Assembly (NCBI GenBank): GCA_022565395.1 | Contig: JAIUMV010000012.1 | Coordinates: 1 to 64,000, forward strand | Direction: 5' to 3' | Source of the DNA: Marinobacter sp. | GTDB lineage: Bacteria; Pseudomonadota; Gammaproteobacteria; Pseudomonadales; Oleiphilaceae | Length of the DNA stretch: 64,000 nt | In this document: in pieces, positions 46,901-55,045 of the stretch | Numbering within the stretch: the stretch's first letter is position 1 | Layout of the letters: each line of letters starts with the position of its first letter | Position numbers and translations under genes: made by a program | Notes under the pieces: model-generated | Databases searched by the model: none | What the model was told of the DNA's origin: nothing | The model's input: only the letters and a program-made list of their open reading frames with translations

Positions 46901-48148
46901 GTGCTGGGCGACTTCATTCGCCCTAATACCCACAGCACGCCGCTCAAGCTCACCAAAAAAATTCTGAAGTATGTCTTCAAGGCAACCATTTCCATTACCA
47001 CCCAGATCAATGCCAAGCACACCGGCAGCGATAACCCGGACCTGCCCACCATCAAACCGTCCAATTACAAGATCAAGGATGGCATCGACGACGGTATCGA
47101 GTTTCTCTTTACCTGGATGATGTTTTTACCCTACTCACCGGATTATCACTCCATTGGCCAATGGCATCGGGCGGGGCATTGGGACAAACGGGTGCCGTTT
47201 TTTCTCTGGTGGTTTTTGGTCGCGCCGGCGACTGGTGCGCTCAGTGGCCTGCTGGCAAGCGGCATACGCATGGGGGTGGCCCGCAGCTGGAGCTGGAAGT
47301 ACTGGGGAGAATCCGCAGGCTGGGGAGCACTCAATATGGGCGCCTACTTCCTGTTCAAGGAGTATGCCCATGTGGAGGGAAAAACCGGTTTTGGAATTTC
47401 CTCCGGCACCCACGCCCGCACAGGAAGTTATACCGGCTACCCGCCCAAGAGCAGCTCACCCTACCGCCTGCCCTATGCCTACGGCACCTCCCTCTACATG
47501 GGCCAGGGCAACAACGGCCTGTTCAGCCACAACACCATATCCAATATCAATGACGAGGAGGACACTGGGCAATGGCAGTTCTATGCCTTTGACTTCGGGC
47601 ATGATCACCGTGAGCTGGTGCATGCCATGCGGGCGGGCGATGTCTGGGATATGAGAGAAAGTGAAGAGGACAACTCCGAAGACCGCTGGAACTTCATAAC
47701 CATCCGACACCTGGACGACGAACTGAGTGACGCACATGATGATCCCTTCGGTACGGGCACGCCGCGAATCACCTACGCCATCTATGGTCACGGCGCGGAA
47801 GATGGCATCAGCAACGTCCTGGGCGCAGATATCGTCACTATCCGAAACGCCAGTGACCCAACCCATGCGGACTGGGGCAGAACACCCACCCGCGTGTTAC
47901 AGGGACAAGCCATCATGGAAGCTGATGATACGGGCACCAGCTTCCATAGCCATCTGCACGTTTATGTTGTGCTGGAACGTGATGCCACCGTCACGGTAAA
48001 CGACCCGGTTACCGGTGACCCCGTAGATGTTCCCCCTGGCCCAGGCACCGACTCAATACCGTTGGTGTTCTACGACGTCAAGGACAAGTACTGCGGCGTC
48101 CCCAAATTCCTCACCTGGCATGAATCCAAGAATGAGGCGCCGGAATGA
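43919..48148 (+). CDS. giant multi-domain protein: Ig-like repeats, hydrophobic segments and C-terminal M23 metallopeptidase
   Basis: The 1409-residue protein begins with a helical region (1-260). A folded part around 260-360 is followed by three Ig-like repeats (about 365-440, 533-610 and 631-720) with the GPxxVxxSxNN closing motif. An unknown region has many Trp/Tyr, and hydrophobic stretches lie near 893-915, 987-998 and 1093-1120. The C-terminal 230 residues match an M23/LytM-type peptidase: SLYMGQGNNGLFSHN with His1204, YAFDF with Asp1225, a VLQGQAIMEADDTG strand and HLH (His1345, His1347). That is the full zinc-ligand set of glycyl-glycine or crosslink endopeptidases. AAGGAG precedes the ATG. 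Its stop overlaps the hub gene. It may be tail lysin or a loaded effector. Confidence 0.75.
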   Translation: MSLGSLLIQPQRIQRPMPDPWVAVAQDVIKLTITLVEDANAEGPLAGKLPALMGNLEQRLKAQAEQGLPQAMQRIQRHFQGMVRFVDDFNRNNGGATDGTEILALVTSFIERLRSLSNGLTEASIQQQLDIFRVIMEDDFGISAEFLTQQLSAMLDDLITAWQALPSHISAKSRRRRTLAIETVKRLKRQLNQNIDINLFNTQPLARELYQALQNVKNDGLFQQLDCYLGKVEDVLSTLTDISEVMPALTAGSTVGSQFRWFDNGYAYCWYPSFLLSSQSLPLLAITDVKDKHAFLTLFRIRNSGDNRVDALARHIYDNMPGWLRIKVDSATTGDAAKDLLTELVGHINHLMMTGTLNQNRRINTPLVTVTFQDASNNRSLERQSQVIDREFRLAGLNFTGFTNGPMLVTVSTNNMAGNRIDQQRRFALALEDSALINHIEQKPMAPFGDDFDLAVGSIGLPGGQRGFVVVRDRFGACLPVIQRELNQDGNFFVMDMNWMGFAEDELTITSMAPDPNGVIRNTSTIYSYTNHETRLTLTLTVHDDHTASLHGETQDVAAGTEVNLSLRDERNNSAPLDTVTVAADGSFALSGINLDNLVDGPIQVIASVNNIHDIPLTNGSRAVLRRAEPELTMTLSIDNNADRVHVTGNLSGVPAGRYVILKLSGPQSSALPLVQVATDSNGNFQGTFLDMRGIPSGNINVDAWSLDAFGTPITLQRSGSYNAPASQIQLSIEVTAFGAATVTGGTGDIAIQETPFPFAIISGTTLHLPDHFSELSADIPNGKLFYYNRRLLEEILRDRIEHYTDNCGTKIANYLAKKVEWKKHSVYIKNDHEGNSRYVMCDKMPIYIQPPGVVGSAEWHNSDLFFDKYTSRTPAKGSLHFTFDAVDPIGCEILTFVMMLLYDATSPVFTMIDGFSPGHEGGEIANTIWDSLHWGLKIGTVKPINGYKSLGAFGTWLNSSGIGPKAMITLIASAQGHHSEATAGNQFWFWVTMVLGDFIRPNTHSTPLKLTKKILKYVFKATISITTQINAKHTGSDNPDLPTIKPSNYKIKDGIDDGIEFLFTWMMFLPYSPDYHSIGQWHRAGHWDKRVPFFLWWFLVAPATGALSGLLASGIRMGVARSWSWKYWGESAGWGALNMGAYFLFKEYAHVEGKTGFGISSGTHARTGSYTGYPPKSSSPYRLPYAYGTSLYMGQGNNGLFSHNTISNINDEEDTGQWQFYAFDFGHDHRELVHAMRAGDVWDMRESEEDNSEDRWNFITIRHLDDELSDAHDDPFGTGTPRITYAIYGHGAEDGISNVLGADIVTIRNASDPTHADWGRTPTRVLQGQAIMEADDTGTSFHSHLHVYVVLERDATVTVNDPVTGDPVDVPPGPGTDSIPLVFYDVKDKYCGVPKFLTWHESKNEAPE

Positions 48149-49266
48149 TCGACCTGCCCTTCACCTCAGCCAGCGGTAGCGGCCTGCTGGTACCCAGTGT
48201 CAGCCTGGCCATTACCAGCCAGAGCGAAAGCGGCGGGCTCGGCGGCCTCGCGGATGCGGCCAGCAGCCTGCTGGGCGGTAGTGAAGGCCAGCGGGACTGG
48301 GTGGAGTGTCTGGTCAGTTTACGCGCCCATCTGTGTATGGCGCCGGGCGTGGATAGCGTGGAGCTGGTTATCGGTCAGACTCGCCATACGCCGACTGCCG
48401 AAGTCGATGACAAGGTGTCGCTCGGCCTTGGCATGAATGGCGGCCCGCAGGCCCTGTTCAAAGGCCGGGTGATTGGTATTGAACAGCGGGTGGATGGCAC
48501 CCGGCGCTACCGCCTTGGCAACGCCAGCCATCTGCTGGCCAGCCTGCGGGTGAACCAGAGTATGACCGATATGTCAGTGGCTGACATCATCGAAAATCTT
48601 GCCCAGCAAGCCGGCGCCAGCCTGCAAAAGCGGATCACGGGTGCGGATGACAAGCTGCGGCAAACCGTCATCATGGATGCCTGGAGCGGCTGGCAGCATA
48701 TGGCGGAGCAAGCCCGTTTACGGGGTTACAGCCTGTGGGTTGATGAGCATGACAAGGTCCAGTTGGCCAATCAGCTGGAGCAACAGACATCCGTACACAC
48801 CTACACCCTGGGCGAAGATGTTATCCAGATGTCACTCTGGGACCGCGCAGCCCACAGCGGCGCCATCACCGTAACCGGTGGCGCCCGGGATGACTCAGGC
48901 TATGTGCTGCGCAAACAGCCGGCACCCAACCAAGCCAGTGGCGGTGACGGCCTGCCCCAGCGCTTCTATCGCCACGGCAACCTGAGTGCCCCCGGTGATC
49001 TGGCCTCAGCCCATATGGCCGCAACGCTGGCTGCACACCGTGCCACCACCACCAGCACCCTGACCGTACCCGGCGTGCCGGGTTTGCGACCGGGTGCCGT
49101 CGTCAAACTGGCAGGACTGCCGGATGGCCAGCGGAGCCTGCTGATTCTGGCGGCCACTCACCAATTTACCCACCGGCTGGGCTGGCAGGTGGAACTCACC
49201 GTCAGTGATGCGGGCAACCTGCCCGATGCCGGCGCCTTGCTGAGCGCACTGGGAGGATTGTTATGA
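48145..49266 (+). CDS. baseplate hub protein (gpD/gp27/VgrG-N-like)
   Basis: The 373-residue protein has the hub layout: an N-terminal beta barrel, then the conserved FKGRVIGIEQRVDGTRRYRLGNASHLLASLR and SVADIIENLAQQAG segments of gpD/Pvc8-type hubs. A second barrel ends near LTVPGVPGLRPGAVVKLAG. A trimer sits above the spike. Its start overlaps the giant gene (ATGA), and its stop overlaps the spike gene (TTATGA), so the three proteins are made together. It is separate from the spike, as in P2-like tails, and not fused as in VgrG. Confidence 0.88.
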   Translation: MIDLPFTSASGSGLLVPSVSLAITSQSESGGLGGLADAASSLLGGSEGQRDWVECLVSLRAHLCMAPGVDSVELVIGQTRHTPTAEVDDKVSLGLGMNGGPQALFKGRVIGIEQRVDGTRRYRLGNASHLLASLRVNQSMTDMSVADIIENLAQQAGASLQKRITGADDKLRQTVIMDAWSGWQHMAEQARLRGYSLWVDEHDKVQLANQLEQQTSVHTYTLGEDVIQMSLWDRAAHSGAITVTGGARDDSGYVLRKQPAPNQASGGDGLPQRFYRHGNLSAPGDLASAHMAATLAAHRATTTSTLTVPGVPGLRPGAVVKLAGLPDGQRSLLILAATHQFTHRLGWQVELTVSDAGNLPDAGALLSALGGLL

Positions 49267-49910
49267 CCGCCATGACCCAACACCCCGAAGCCCTGCTGCA
49301 ACTTGTCCGGCAACTGGTACGCCAGGAACTGGCTGCTCACCAGGGCGCCATGCTGGCCATCGTGCAGGACATTCACCCGGACACCTATGCCTGCACCGTG
49401 CGCCTGCAGGATACCGACACAGTACTCAACAAGGTGCCCGTAGCCAGTCCCCGTATGGGGCTGGCCGGTATCCCCGCGGAGAATCATCTGGTGCTGGTGC
49501 AGTTTATCTGCGGCGACATCAACCGCCCGGTCATCACCGGCAGCCTCTATAACGACGAAGACACACCACCTACCAATGACGATGGCCAGCTGGTCTGCCA
49601 CCTGCCCCTCGGCGCCGGCGATGGCGAGGGCGTGCAACTGGTGGTGAGCAGTAACGACACGGCCACCGTGAAACTTCAGATTGGCAGCGGTTTGACACTG
49701 CTACTGCAGGACGATGACCCGGTGGTCAGCCTCGATGTGGGAGACGGCAGTGCAACCCTCACCATCGACAGCGACGGCGCCGTCACCCTGGCCAGCCAGA
49801 AAGACCTGACGCTGGAGGCCGGCGGCGACCTCAAGCTCAAAGGCACCAATATTGAAGCGGAAGCCTCTGGCGATGCCACCATCAAAGGCAGCGCCATTAA
49901 TCTCAACTGA
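49263..49910 (+). CDS. central spike protein (gpV/gp5-like OB-fold and beta-helix)
   Basis: The 215-residue protein has a helical start and an OB-fold at about 30-105 (MLAIVQDIHPDTYACTVRL, then VLVQFICGDINRPVITGSLYN). A beta-helical C-terminus of short repeats (VTLASQKDLTLEAGGDLKLKG, then TIKGSAINLN) follows. Trimers form the membrane-piercing needle below the hub. The OB-to-helix layout is that of P2 gpV and the gp5 part of VgrG without the lysozyme domain. It ends ten bases before the PAAR gene. Confidence 0.9.
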   Translation: MTAMTQHPEALLQLVRQLVRQELAAHQGAMLAIVQDIHPDTYACTVRLQDTDTVLNKVPVASPRMGLAGIPAENHLVLVQFICGDINRPVITGSLYNDEDTPPTNDDGQLVCHLPLGAGDGEGVQLVVSSNDTATVKLQIGSGLTLLLQDDDPVVSLDVGDGSATLTIDSDGAVTLASQKDLTLEAGGDLKLKGTNIEAEASGDATIKGSAINLN

Positions 49911-49919
49911 GGAACACGT

Positions 49920-50315
49920 ATGGGAAGTCCGGCAGCAAAACAGGGTGACAGGATAGTCGGGGTGGACACACACATCGTGATGATCCCCAGCCCCGGTGGC
50001 CCTGTTCCTACGCCCCTGCCCAGCCCCTTTGTAGGCGAACTGGGTGACGAGCTGAGTGATGACGTGAACATCCAGGGTAAGCCCGCAGCAACCGAAGGCA
50101 GCAAGGCCAGCAACAGCCCATCCCACATCCCTGCAGGCGGCAACTTCCAGAACCAGCCGGCGGATGAAGGCGAAGTGATGATGGGCAGCAGCTCCGTGTT
50201 TATCAACGGCAAGGCGGTGGCCCGCATGGGTGATACCGCCAACACCTGTAACGATCCCGCCGACGCGCCGGTAGGGTCAGTGATCGCCGTGTCCACTGTA
50301 CTGGTGGGGGGCTAG
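49920..50315 (+). CDS. PAAR-type spike tip protein
   Basis: The 131-residue protein starts MGSPAAKQGDRIVGVDTHIVMIPSPGGPVPTPLPSPFVG, the N-terminal PAAR pattern. It later has VFINGKAVARMGDTANTCNDPAD, the second PAAR hairpin with Cys and His/Asp zinc-type ligands. PAAR proteins sharpen the trimeric spike. The middle (about 55-90) is Ser/Asn/Gln-rich. No effector domain is fused. Its stop overlaps the next start (TAGTG). Confidence 0.9.
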   Translation: MGSPAAKQGDRIVGVDTHIVMIPSPGGPVPTPLPSPFVGELGDELSDDVNIQGKPAATEGSKASNSPSHIPAGGNFQNQPADEGEVMMGSSSVFINGKAVARMGDTANTCNDPADAPVGSVIAVSTVLVGG

Positions 50316-50788
50316 TGATGAGTCGCAAGAAGGTTAACCAGCAACTGCTGACCGATCTCGCCCTGCGGCGGATTGATAGTCGCGCCTTGAGTATCTATCG
50401 CGCACGCCACCAGCAACACCGTGACGTGGTGGGTCGCCGCAGCGTGCGGGTACGGGACTTTGCCACGGTGAACGACCGGGACAACCTGGCCCAGGCCATC
50501 AGTATCCGCCTGCTGACCCAGAAAGGTGAGCTGGCGGGCCTCGGTCATCCGGAGTTTGGATCGCGGCTGCCCGAGTTGATTGGTGAAAAGCGCACCGACA
50601 CCACCCGCAATCTTGCCAAGCTCTACGTGATCGAGAGCCTCAAGCAGGAGCGCCGAATAGAAAAAATTGTTGAGGTCAGCGTCAGTGACCAGCCCGGCCA
50701 CCCTAGCCAGATCAATCTGATGGTGAGGGTGAAACCGGTAAATGACAGTGAGGTACTGGATCTGGGGCCCTTCACCCTGGCCCTGTAG
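50315..50788 (+). CDS. gp25/gpW-type baseplate wedge protein
   Basis: The 157-residue protein has the gp25 fold signature: ISIRLLTQKGELAGLGHPEFGSRLPELIG near residue 66, where the Arg-Leu-Leu-Thr-x-x-Gly core and the following P-x-F/Y-G-S turn match gp25/W baseplate wedge proteins. These also act as an initiator of sheath assembly. The start is GTG overlapping the PAAR stop (TAGTG), with an ATG as the next codon. It is longer at the N-terminus than T4 gp25 (about 130 residues). Confidence 0.85.
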   Translation: MMSRKKVNQQLLTDLALRRIDSRALSIYRARHQQHRDVVGRRSVRVRDFATVNDRDNLAQAISIRLLTQKGELAGLGHPEFGSRLPELIGEKRTDTTRNLAKLYVIESLKQERRIEKIVEVSVSDQPGHPSQINLMVRVKPVNDSEVLDLGPFTLAL

Positions 50789-50867
50789 GACACCCGATCC
50801 AACCCATTAACCCAAGGGCACCCAGGCTGAAAGCCCCTTGGAGCCTGTGTTTGCAAGGAGTAAACCT

Positions 50868-52619
50868 GTGAGCTTCAGAAGACGCAAATACCCGGAAGTG
50901 CTCGATAACCTGCTCACGACCATGGTGGGAGGTGTTGCCGCAGAAGCACACCCCTTCCCGGCTGCGGGAGAACAGCAGGCATTTTTTCTGGACCAGCCCC
51001 CGGTCCAGAAAATTGTCTCCGTGTACGGCACCCGCAACGGTGACACCGTCACCTTCAAAGCGGGCACCGATTATCAACTGGAAGCCGACAAACAAACCCT
51101 CAGCTGGCTGAATCTGGACCAGCCACCGGAGCCCGGCACCCTGATTCATATCAACTATCTGCGGGAAGACACCAAACCCTCCCTTACTGATCTGCAGGTA
51201 GGCAGTGTAACCCGCACCCTGGCGGAGTCCGTCGCGCTGGAGATTGGCCGCCTGTATGCCCAGCTCCAGGCGGTCTACGACGCTGGATTTATCGACAGCG
51301 CCTCCGGTAGTGCCCTCGACAAAGTGGTCTCGCTACTGGACATCAAGCGCATCAAAGGCACCCGCCCCACCGCCACCATCAGGCTCTCGCGCAGCAAGGG
51401 CGCCCGCGGCAACATCACCGTACCAGCCGGTACCCGGGTGCTGGATGACCAGGTGCGCTACGAATATGAAACCACCGAAACCGTCACCATGGCGGAAAAC
51501 CAGAATACCATCAGCGTCACTGCCCGGGACCTTGAACCGGGTAACGAACCCGTAGAGGCAGACACCCTCACCCTGCTCAGCATCCCCATTGCCGGCATCA
51601 GCCAGGTTACCAACCCGGGCCCTGCCCAACGCGCCCGGGCGGATGAAACCGATGAAGAGCTGCGGACGCGTGCCAAGAATTTCCTCCATGGCAGTGAAAA
51701 AGCCACCGACGGCGCGCTACGACAAGTGCTGGCACGTAACCAGTTGACAGCGGATTTTGATGACGCAGTGCCTGGACTGGTGACCATCACCCCGCACGGT
51801 GAAGACCTGTCACCTGAACGCCTGGAACAATTGCGCAAGGAGCTGGAGCTGACACGGCCCGCCGGGGTGCGGGTGATTCTTGCCGCCCCACTGACGCCCC
51901 GCAGTCTTGATCTGGCCATCCGCCTCAAAACGGCCGACAAGGTAGTGGAAGCCGACCTGCGGGCAGCCCATGCCAAGGTCCGCAAAGCCATCAGCGATTA
52001 CTTTGAGCAACTACCCACCCGGGAAGACGCCAGCCTTAACCAGCTGGTGGGCCGTATTCTGGCCGTCGATCATGTGGTGGATGTCCATATCGACCACGCG
52101 ATGGCGATGGTGAACAACACCGCCACCAACCTGCTGGATCCGGCCGCAGGCATCATAGAGTTGGCCGATAGCCCAACCGTGCTGGGGGAACTCACCATCG
52201 CCGACCCCAATCTGCCCACAGAGCTTGATCTGGTCATCAGTTTCCCCGCAAATGCCGACATACCGGTACAGAGCCAGCTCGAGAATGCGCTCAGCCAGGC
52301 CCTGGCTTACCTGAATGATCTTGCCAGCGAACCTGTTGCGCCAGGCGATGCCGAGGCACAGGCGAAGCGAACACTCAACCTCGGCAAACTCCTTTTGATA
52401 CTGCCCCTGCCGGGCCGGACACCGGTGCTGCTGAGCGATCATGACAATGCCCCGGGCCCACTGCCCAACCCGGCCGATATTGCGCCCTATCAGCTCCAGG
52501 CCTTCCTGAGCCAGGCCTCCGGCCTCAGTGTTGTGTTGCATGACCCCTCCAGCCACTACCAGATTGGACATGGCGAGCGGTTGCTGCTGAACACCCTCGT
52601 CATTCAGGTGGAGGGCTGA
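50868..52619 (+). CDS. baseplate J-like wedge protein (gp6/gpJ)
   Basis: The 583-residue protein is the large wedge subunit. The N-terminal third has its own beta domain (FKAGTDYQLEADKQTLSWLNLD). The baseplate-J core is present: GRLYAQLQAVYDAGFIDSASGSALDKVV, then GNITVPAGTRVLD and DETDEELRTRAKNFLHG. The wedge-dimer region follows. The GTG at 50868 is preceded by AAGGAG at seven bases, better than an upstream in-frame ATG. The gap before it (50789-50867) holds competing small hairpins (ccaaggg/cccttgg). It forms the wedge with gp25 and the next protein. Confidence 0.88.
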   Translation: MSFRRRKYPEVLDNLLTTMVGGVAAEAHPFPAAGEQQAFFLDQPPVQKIVSVYGTRNGDTVTFKAGTDYQLEADKQTLSWLNLDQPPEPGTLIHINYLREDTKPSLTDLQVGSVTRTLAESVALEIGRLYAQLQAVYDAGFIDSASGSALDKVVSLLDIKRIKGTRPTATIRLSRSKGARGNITVPAGTRVLDDQVRYEYETTETVTMAENQNTISVTARDLEPGNEPVEADTLTLLSIPIAGISQVTNPGPAQRARADETDEELRTRAKNFLHGSEKATDGALRQVLARNQLTADFDDAVPGLVTITPHGEDLSPERLEQLRKELELTRPAGVRVILAAPLTPRSLDLAIRLKTADKVVEADLRAAHAKVRKAISDYFEQLPTREDASLNQLVGRILAVDHVVDVHIDHAMAMVNNTATNLLDPAAGIIELADSPTVLGELTIADPNLPTELDLVISFPANADIPVQSQLENALSQALAYLNDLASEPVAPGDAEAQAKRTLNLGKLLLILPLPGRTPVLLSDHDNAPGPLPNPADIAPYQLQAFLSQASGLSVVLHDPSSHYQIGHGERLLLNTLVIQVEG

Positions 52620-52622
52620 CCC

Positions 52623-55043
52623 ATGAGTTCCGCCGAGCGCATCCTGACCCAGCTTCCCGTCCTCTATCGCCCCGAAGTGGGCCTGGATGAGGAGGACTGG
52701 TTACTTAGTTTTGTTCTGGCCACAGGGGGGCTGCTGGACGATGTCAGCCGGCTTAGCAGCGATGTCATGCAAGCCCATTGGTTTGGTTATGCCGACAGCG
52801 CCCTGTACAGCCGCTGGGTAAGCAAGGACCGGGCGCGCCGCAACATGGGCCCCATGCAGCTGCAGGATGTGGCCCTTCACCAGCACCCCTATCTGCAGGA
52901 CCTGCCCCGGCTGGCCAGCATGCTTGACCTGTTCCCCTGGCGCGAGCCCCTGAAGGACAAAGAACGGGTTGAGGCCTTTCGACAACGGGTACGTCACATC
53001 GTGCAACTGTACAAAGGCGGTGTCGGTACCCTGAGCGCCCTGCGTACCATGACCCGCGCCAGCCTGCCCCATCTTGACCCGGAAGCCCCTGCTGGCCTGC
53101 GGGAACGGCCCTTCACCATTGAAGAGTTCAGTGGCGCCGCAACGCCCCACTGGCAGGCGGCCCAGCCCAAAGGCTACCCGGATGAAAAGGTGGGGCCGCT
53201 GATGCGCTGGCAGCTGAACAATGACGGTCTTTTTGCCTGCACCCCCACCATCATTATCGGGGGTGTCGATAGCAGTGAGCCGGGCATTGACCCGACCCAG
53301 GACCCGATCATCGAGCAGTTTGATCCCCTCACCGGAATCGGCAGGGGTATCTACTATCCCGGCACTCTGGCACCCGGTCAGGCGCTGGCCCTCACCCCCA
53401 ACTACCAGAGCTGGCTGGGCGGCCCCAACGGCTTGTCAGTCAGCAGCACACCGCCTGCGGATTTGGCGCCTACCAATCCCACCGCTCCAGGCCCCTGGCA
53501 AAGCGGCGGATTGGATGAAGCGGTGGTGGCACTTGCCAGCACAGACGACGGCTTTATCTGGGCGGCCACCGGTGACCCGCAAAGCACCCTCTGGCGGAGC
53601 GATGGCGAGAGCTGGAGCGCCCTGTTCAGTGACCTGCCCCGTATCCATCATCTTCATGCCAGTGGTCACCAATTATGGATTGCCACCGAACAGGGGCTGA
53701 CCCAACTGGATACCCAGGCCGAAGGCGGCCCCGCGTTTACCATTGCGCCGGATGATCTGGACAGTGACGGCGTGCATCACCTCTGCCGTGATGACCAAGG
53801 GGGATGGTGGGCTGCCACCGCACTCGGCAGCGCCCGCCTGGACCCTGACGATGGCAGCCTGCATTACGTCGGGCTGGGTGCACGGCCAGAAACTGAAACC
53901 ACCCTCTACTGTGTGGCCACCGACACCGATGGCAGCCTGCTGTTCGGTGGCGAACTCGGCGTATTCCTCTACCGCCCGCTGCAGCAACGCTGGTTCTATT
54001 TGGCCAGAGAAGGCGTGGATGACGGTCACCAGGACTGGGACCCCTTTGATCCCGCGCAGGATGCGCTGCCAGCCGCAGGCAGTATCGAGCTGCCGCCGGT
54101 CAACGCCATTCAACGGGGGCCGGATATGGCCCTGTGGTTTGGTACTGACCAGGGCATTGCCAGCTATCGTGCCCATGAACAGCGTCGCACCTTCACCACC
54201 CTGTTGCTGGCCATGCCGGCACTGACGGAGGCTACCGTACACAACATTTACCGGGATGCCCGTCACCAGCTCTGGTTTGCCACCGACCATGGCCTGTTCA
54301 TGTTCAATGAGGTGGACTGGTTCCAGCTACAGGACGAAACACTGGTGCGCCTGCCACGCCCGGAGATGGACCCGCGCCAGCCCACCTTCTGGCGCTACCA
54401 TCGGGACACTGGGCAGTGGCAGTCTGTCACCCCCCCCAGCCATACCGGCTTTGTCAGCTACACAGACGGGGCCAACGTGCCCCCTCAGGACCCGGTACAC
54501 TGCATGCTCTGGACCGCCAGCACCCACGCCGTACTGGGCAGTTTTGATGGCACCGCATTCACCCCGGACCCTGATGCCATACCAGCCACGCCCATTACAC
54601 GCTACAAACCTGACCCTATCCGCGTGGTGGATGGCGGCGCGGCGACACCCCCCATGCTACCTACCGGGAGGTCCTGGTGGCGCTACCTGCAACGGGAACC
54701 GGAGACACTGCCAACACCCAATATTACCCCCGCCTGGAGCTGCGAGGGACGTCTGTTGCCCGCCCCCGACCAGGCAAAAGCGCCGTTCGAAGGCCGCTAT
54801 CTGAAGGCCCTGCAAATGGCACAGGACAACAGCGTATTTGCCTTCAACCCCGCGGCCCGGGTGTGGTTCCTGTGGTACCCACCGCAACCCCTGACGGTCA
54901 CGGTTCGCCTTGCCACCCTGGAGCCGGACGAGCGCATTGACCCCATTATCCTTGACCGTGTCTGGCAGTCCTGTCAGCGCGTGCGGCCCGCCGGTGTGCG
55001 CTTGCTCCTGGCCGTGGATGAAACCCTGAAACGAGGACTCTGA
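52623..55043 (+). CDS. tail protein I-like baseplate subunit with inserted beta-propeller
   Basis: The 806-residue protein has a tail-I type N-terminus: MSSAERILTQLPVLYRPE, then a helical bundle to about 180 with QRVRHIVQLYKGGVGTLSALR. Its C-terminus RVWQSCQRVRPAGVRLLLAVDE is a close match to the end of P2 gpI/Pvc12 proteins. Between them are about 500 extra residues. At about 295-570 there are repeated strands ending in LWIATEQGL, WWAATALGS, LWFGTDQGI and LWFATDHGL, the pattern of regulator-type beta-propeller blades. The insert could face outward on the baseplate and bind a target or another baseplate part. GAGGG lies upstream of the ATG. Confidence 0.8.
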   Translation: MSSAERILTQLPVLYRPEVGLDEEDWLLSFVLATGGLLDDVSRLSSDVMQAHWFGYADSALYSRWVSKDRARRNMGPMQLQDVALHQHPYLQDLPRLASMLDLFPWREPLKDKERVEAFRQRVRHIVQLYKGGVGTLSALRTMTRASLPHLDPEAPAGLRERPFTIEEFSGAATPHWQAAQPKGYPDEKVGPLMRWQLNNDGLFACTPTIIIGGVDSSEPGIDPTQDPIIEQFDPLTGIGRGIYYPGTLAPGQALALTPNYQSWLGGPNGLSVSSTPPADLAPTNPTAPGPWQSGGLDEAVVALASTDDGFIWAATGDPQSTLWRSDGESWSALFSDLPRIHHLHASGHQLWIATEQGLTQLDTQAEGGPAFTIAPDDLDSDGVHHLCRDDQGGWWAATALGSARLDPDDGSLHYVGLGARPETETTLYCVATDTDGSLLFGGELGVFLYRPLQQRWFYLAREGVDDGHQDWDPFDPAQDALPAAGSIELPPVNAIQRGPDMALWFGTDQGIASYRAHEQRRTFTTLLLAMPALTEATVHNIYRDARHQLWFATDHGLFMFNEVDWFQLQDETLVRLPRPEMDPRQPTFWRYHRDTGQWQSVTPPSHTGFVSYTDGANVPPQDPVHCMLWTASTHAVLGSFDGTAFTPDPDAIPATPITRYKPDPIRVVDGGAATPPMLPTGRSWWRYLQREPETLPTPNITPAWSCEGRLLPAPDQAKAPFEGRYLKALQMAQDNSVFAFNPAARVWFLWYPPQPLTVTVRLATLEPDERIDPIILDRVWQSCQRVRPAGVRLLLAVDETLKRGL

Positions 55044-55045
55044 CC

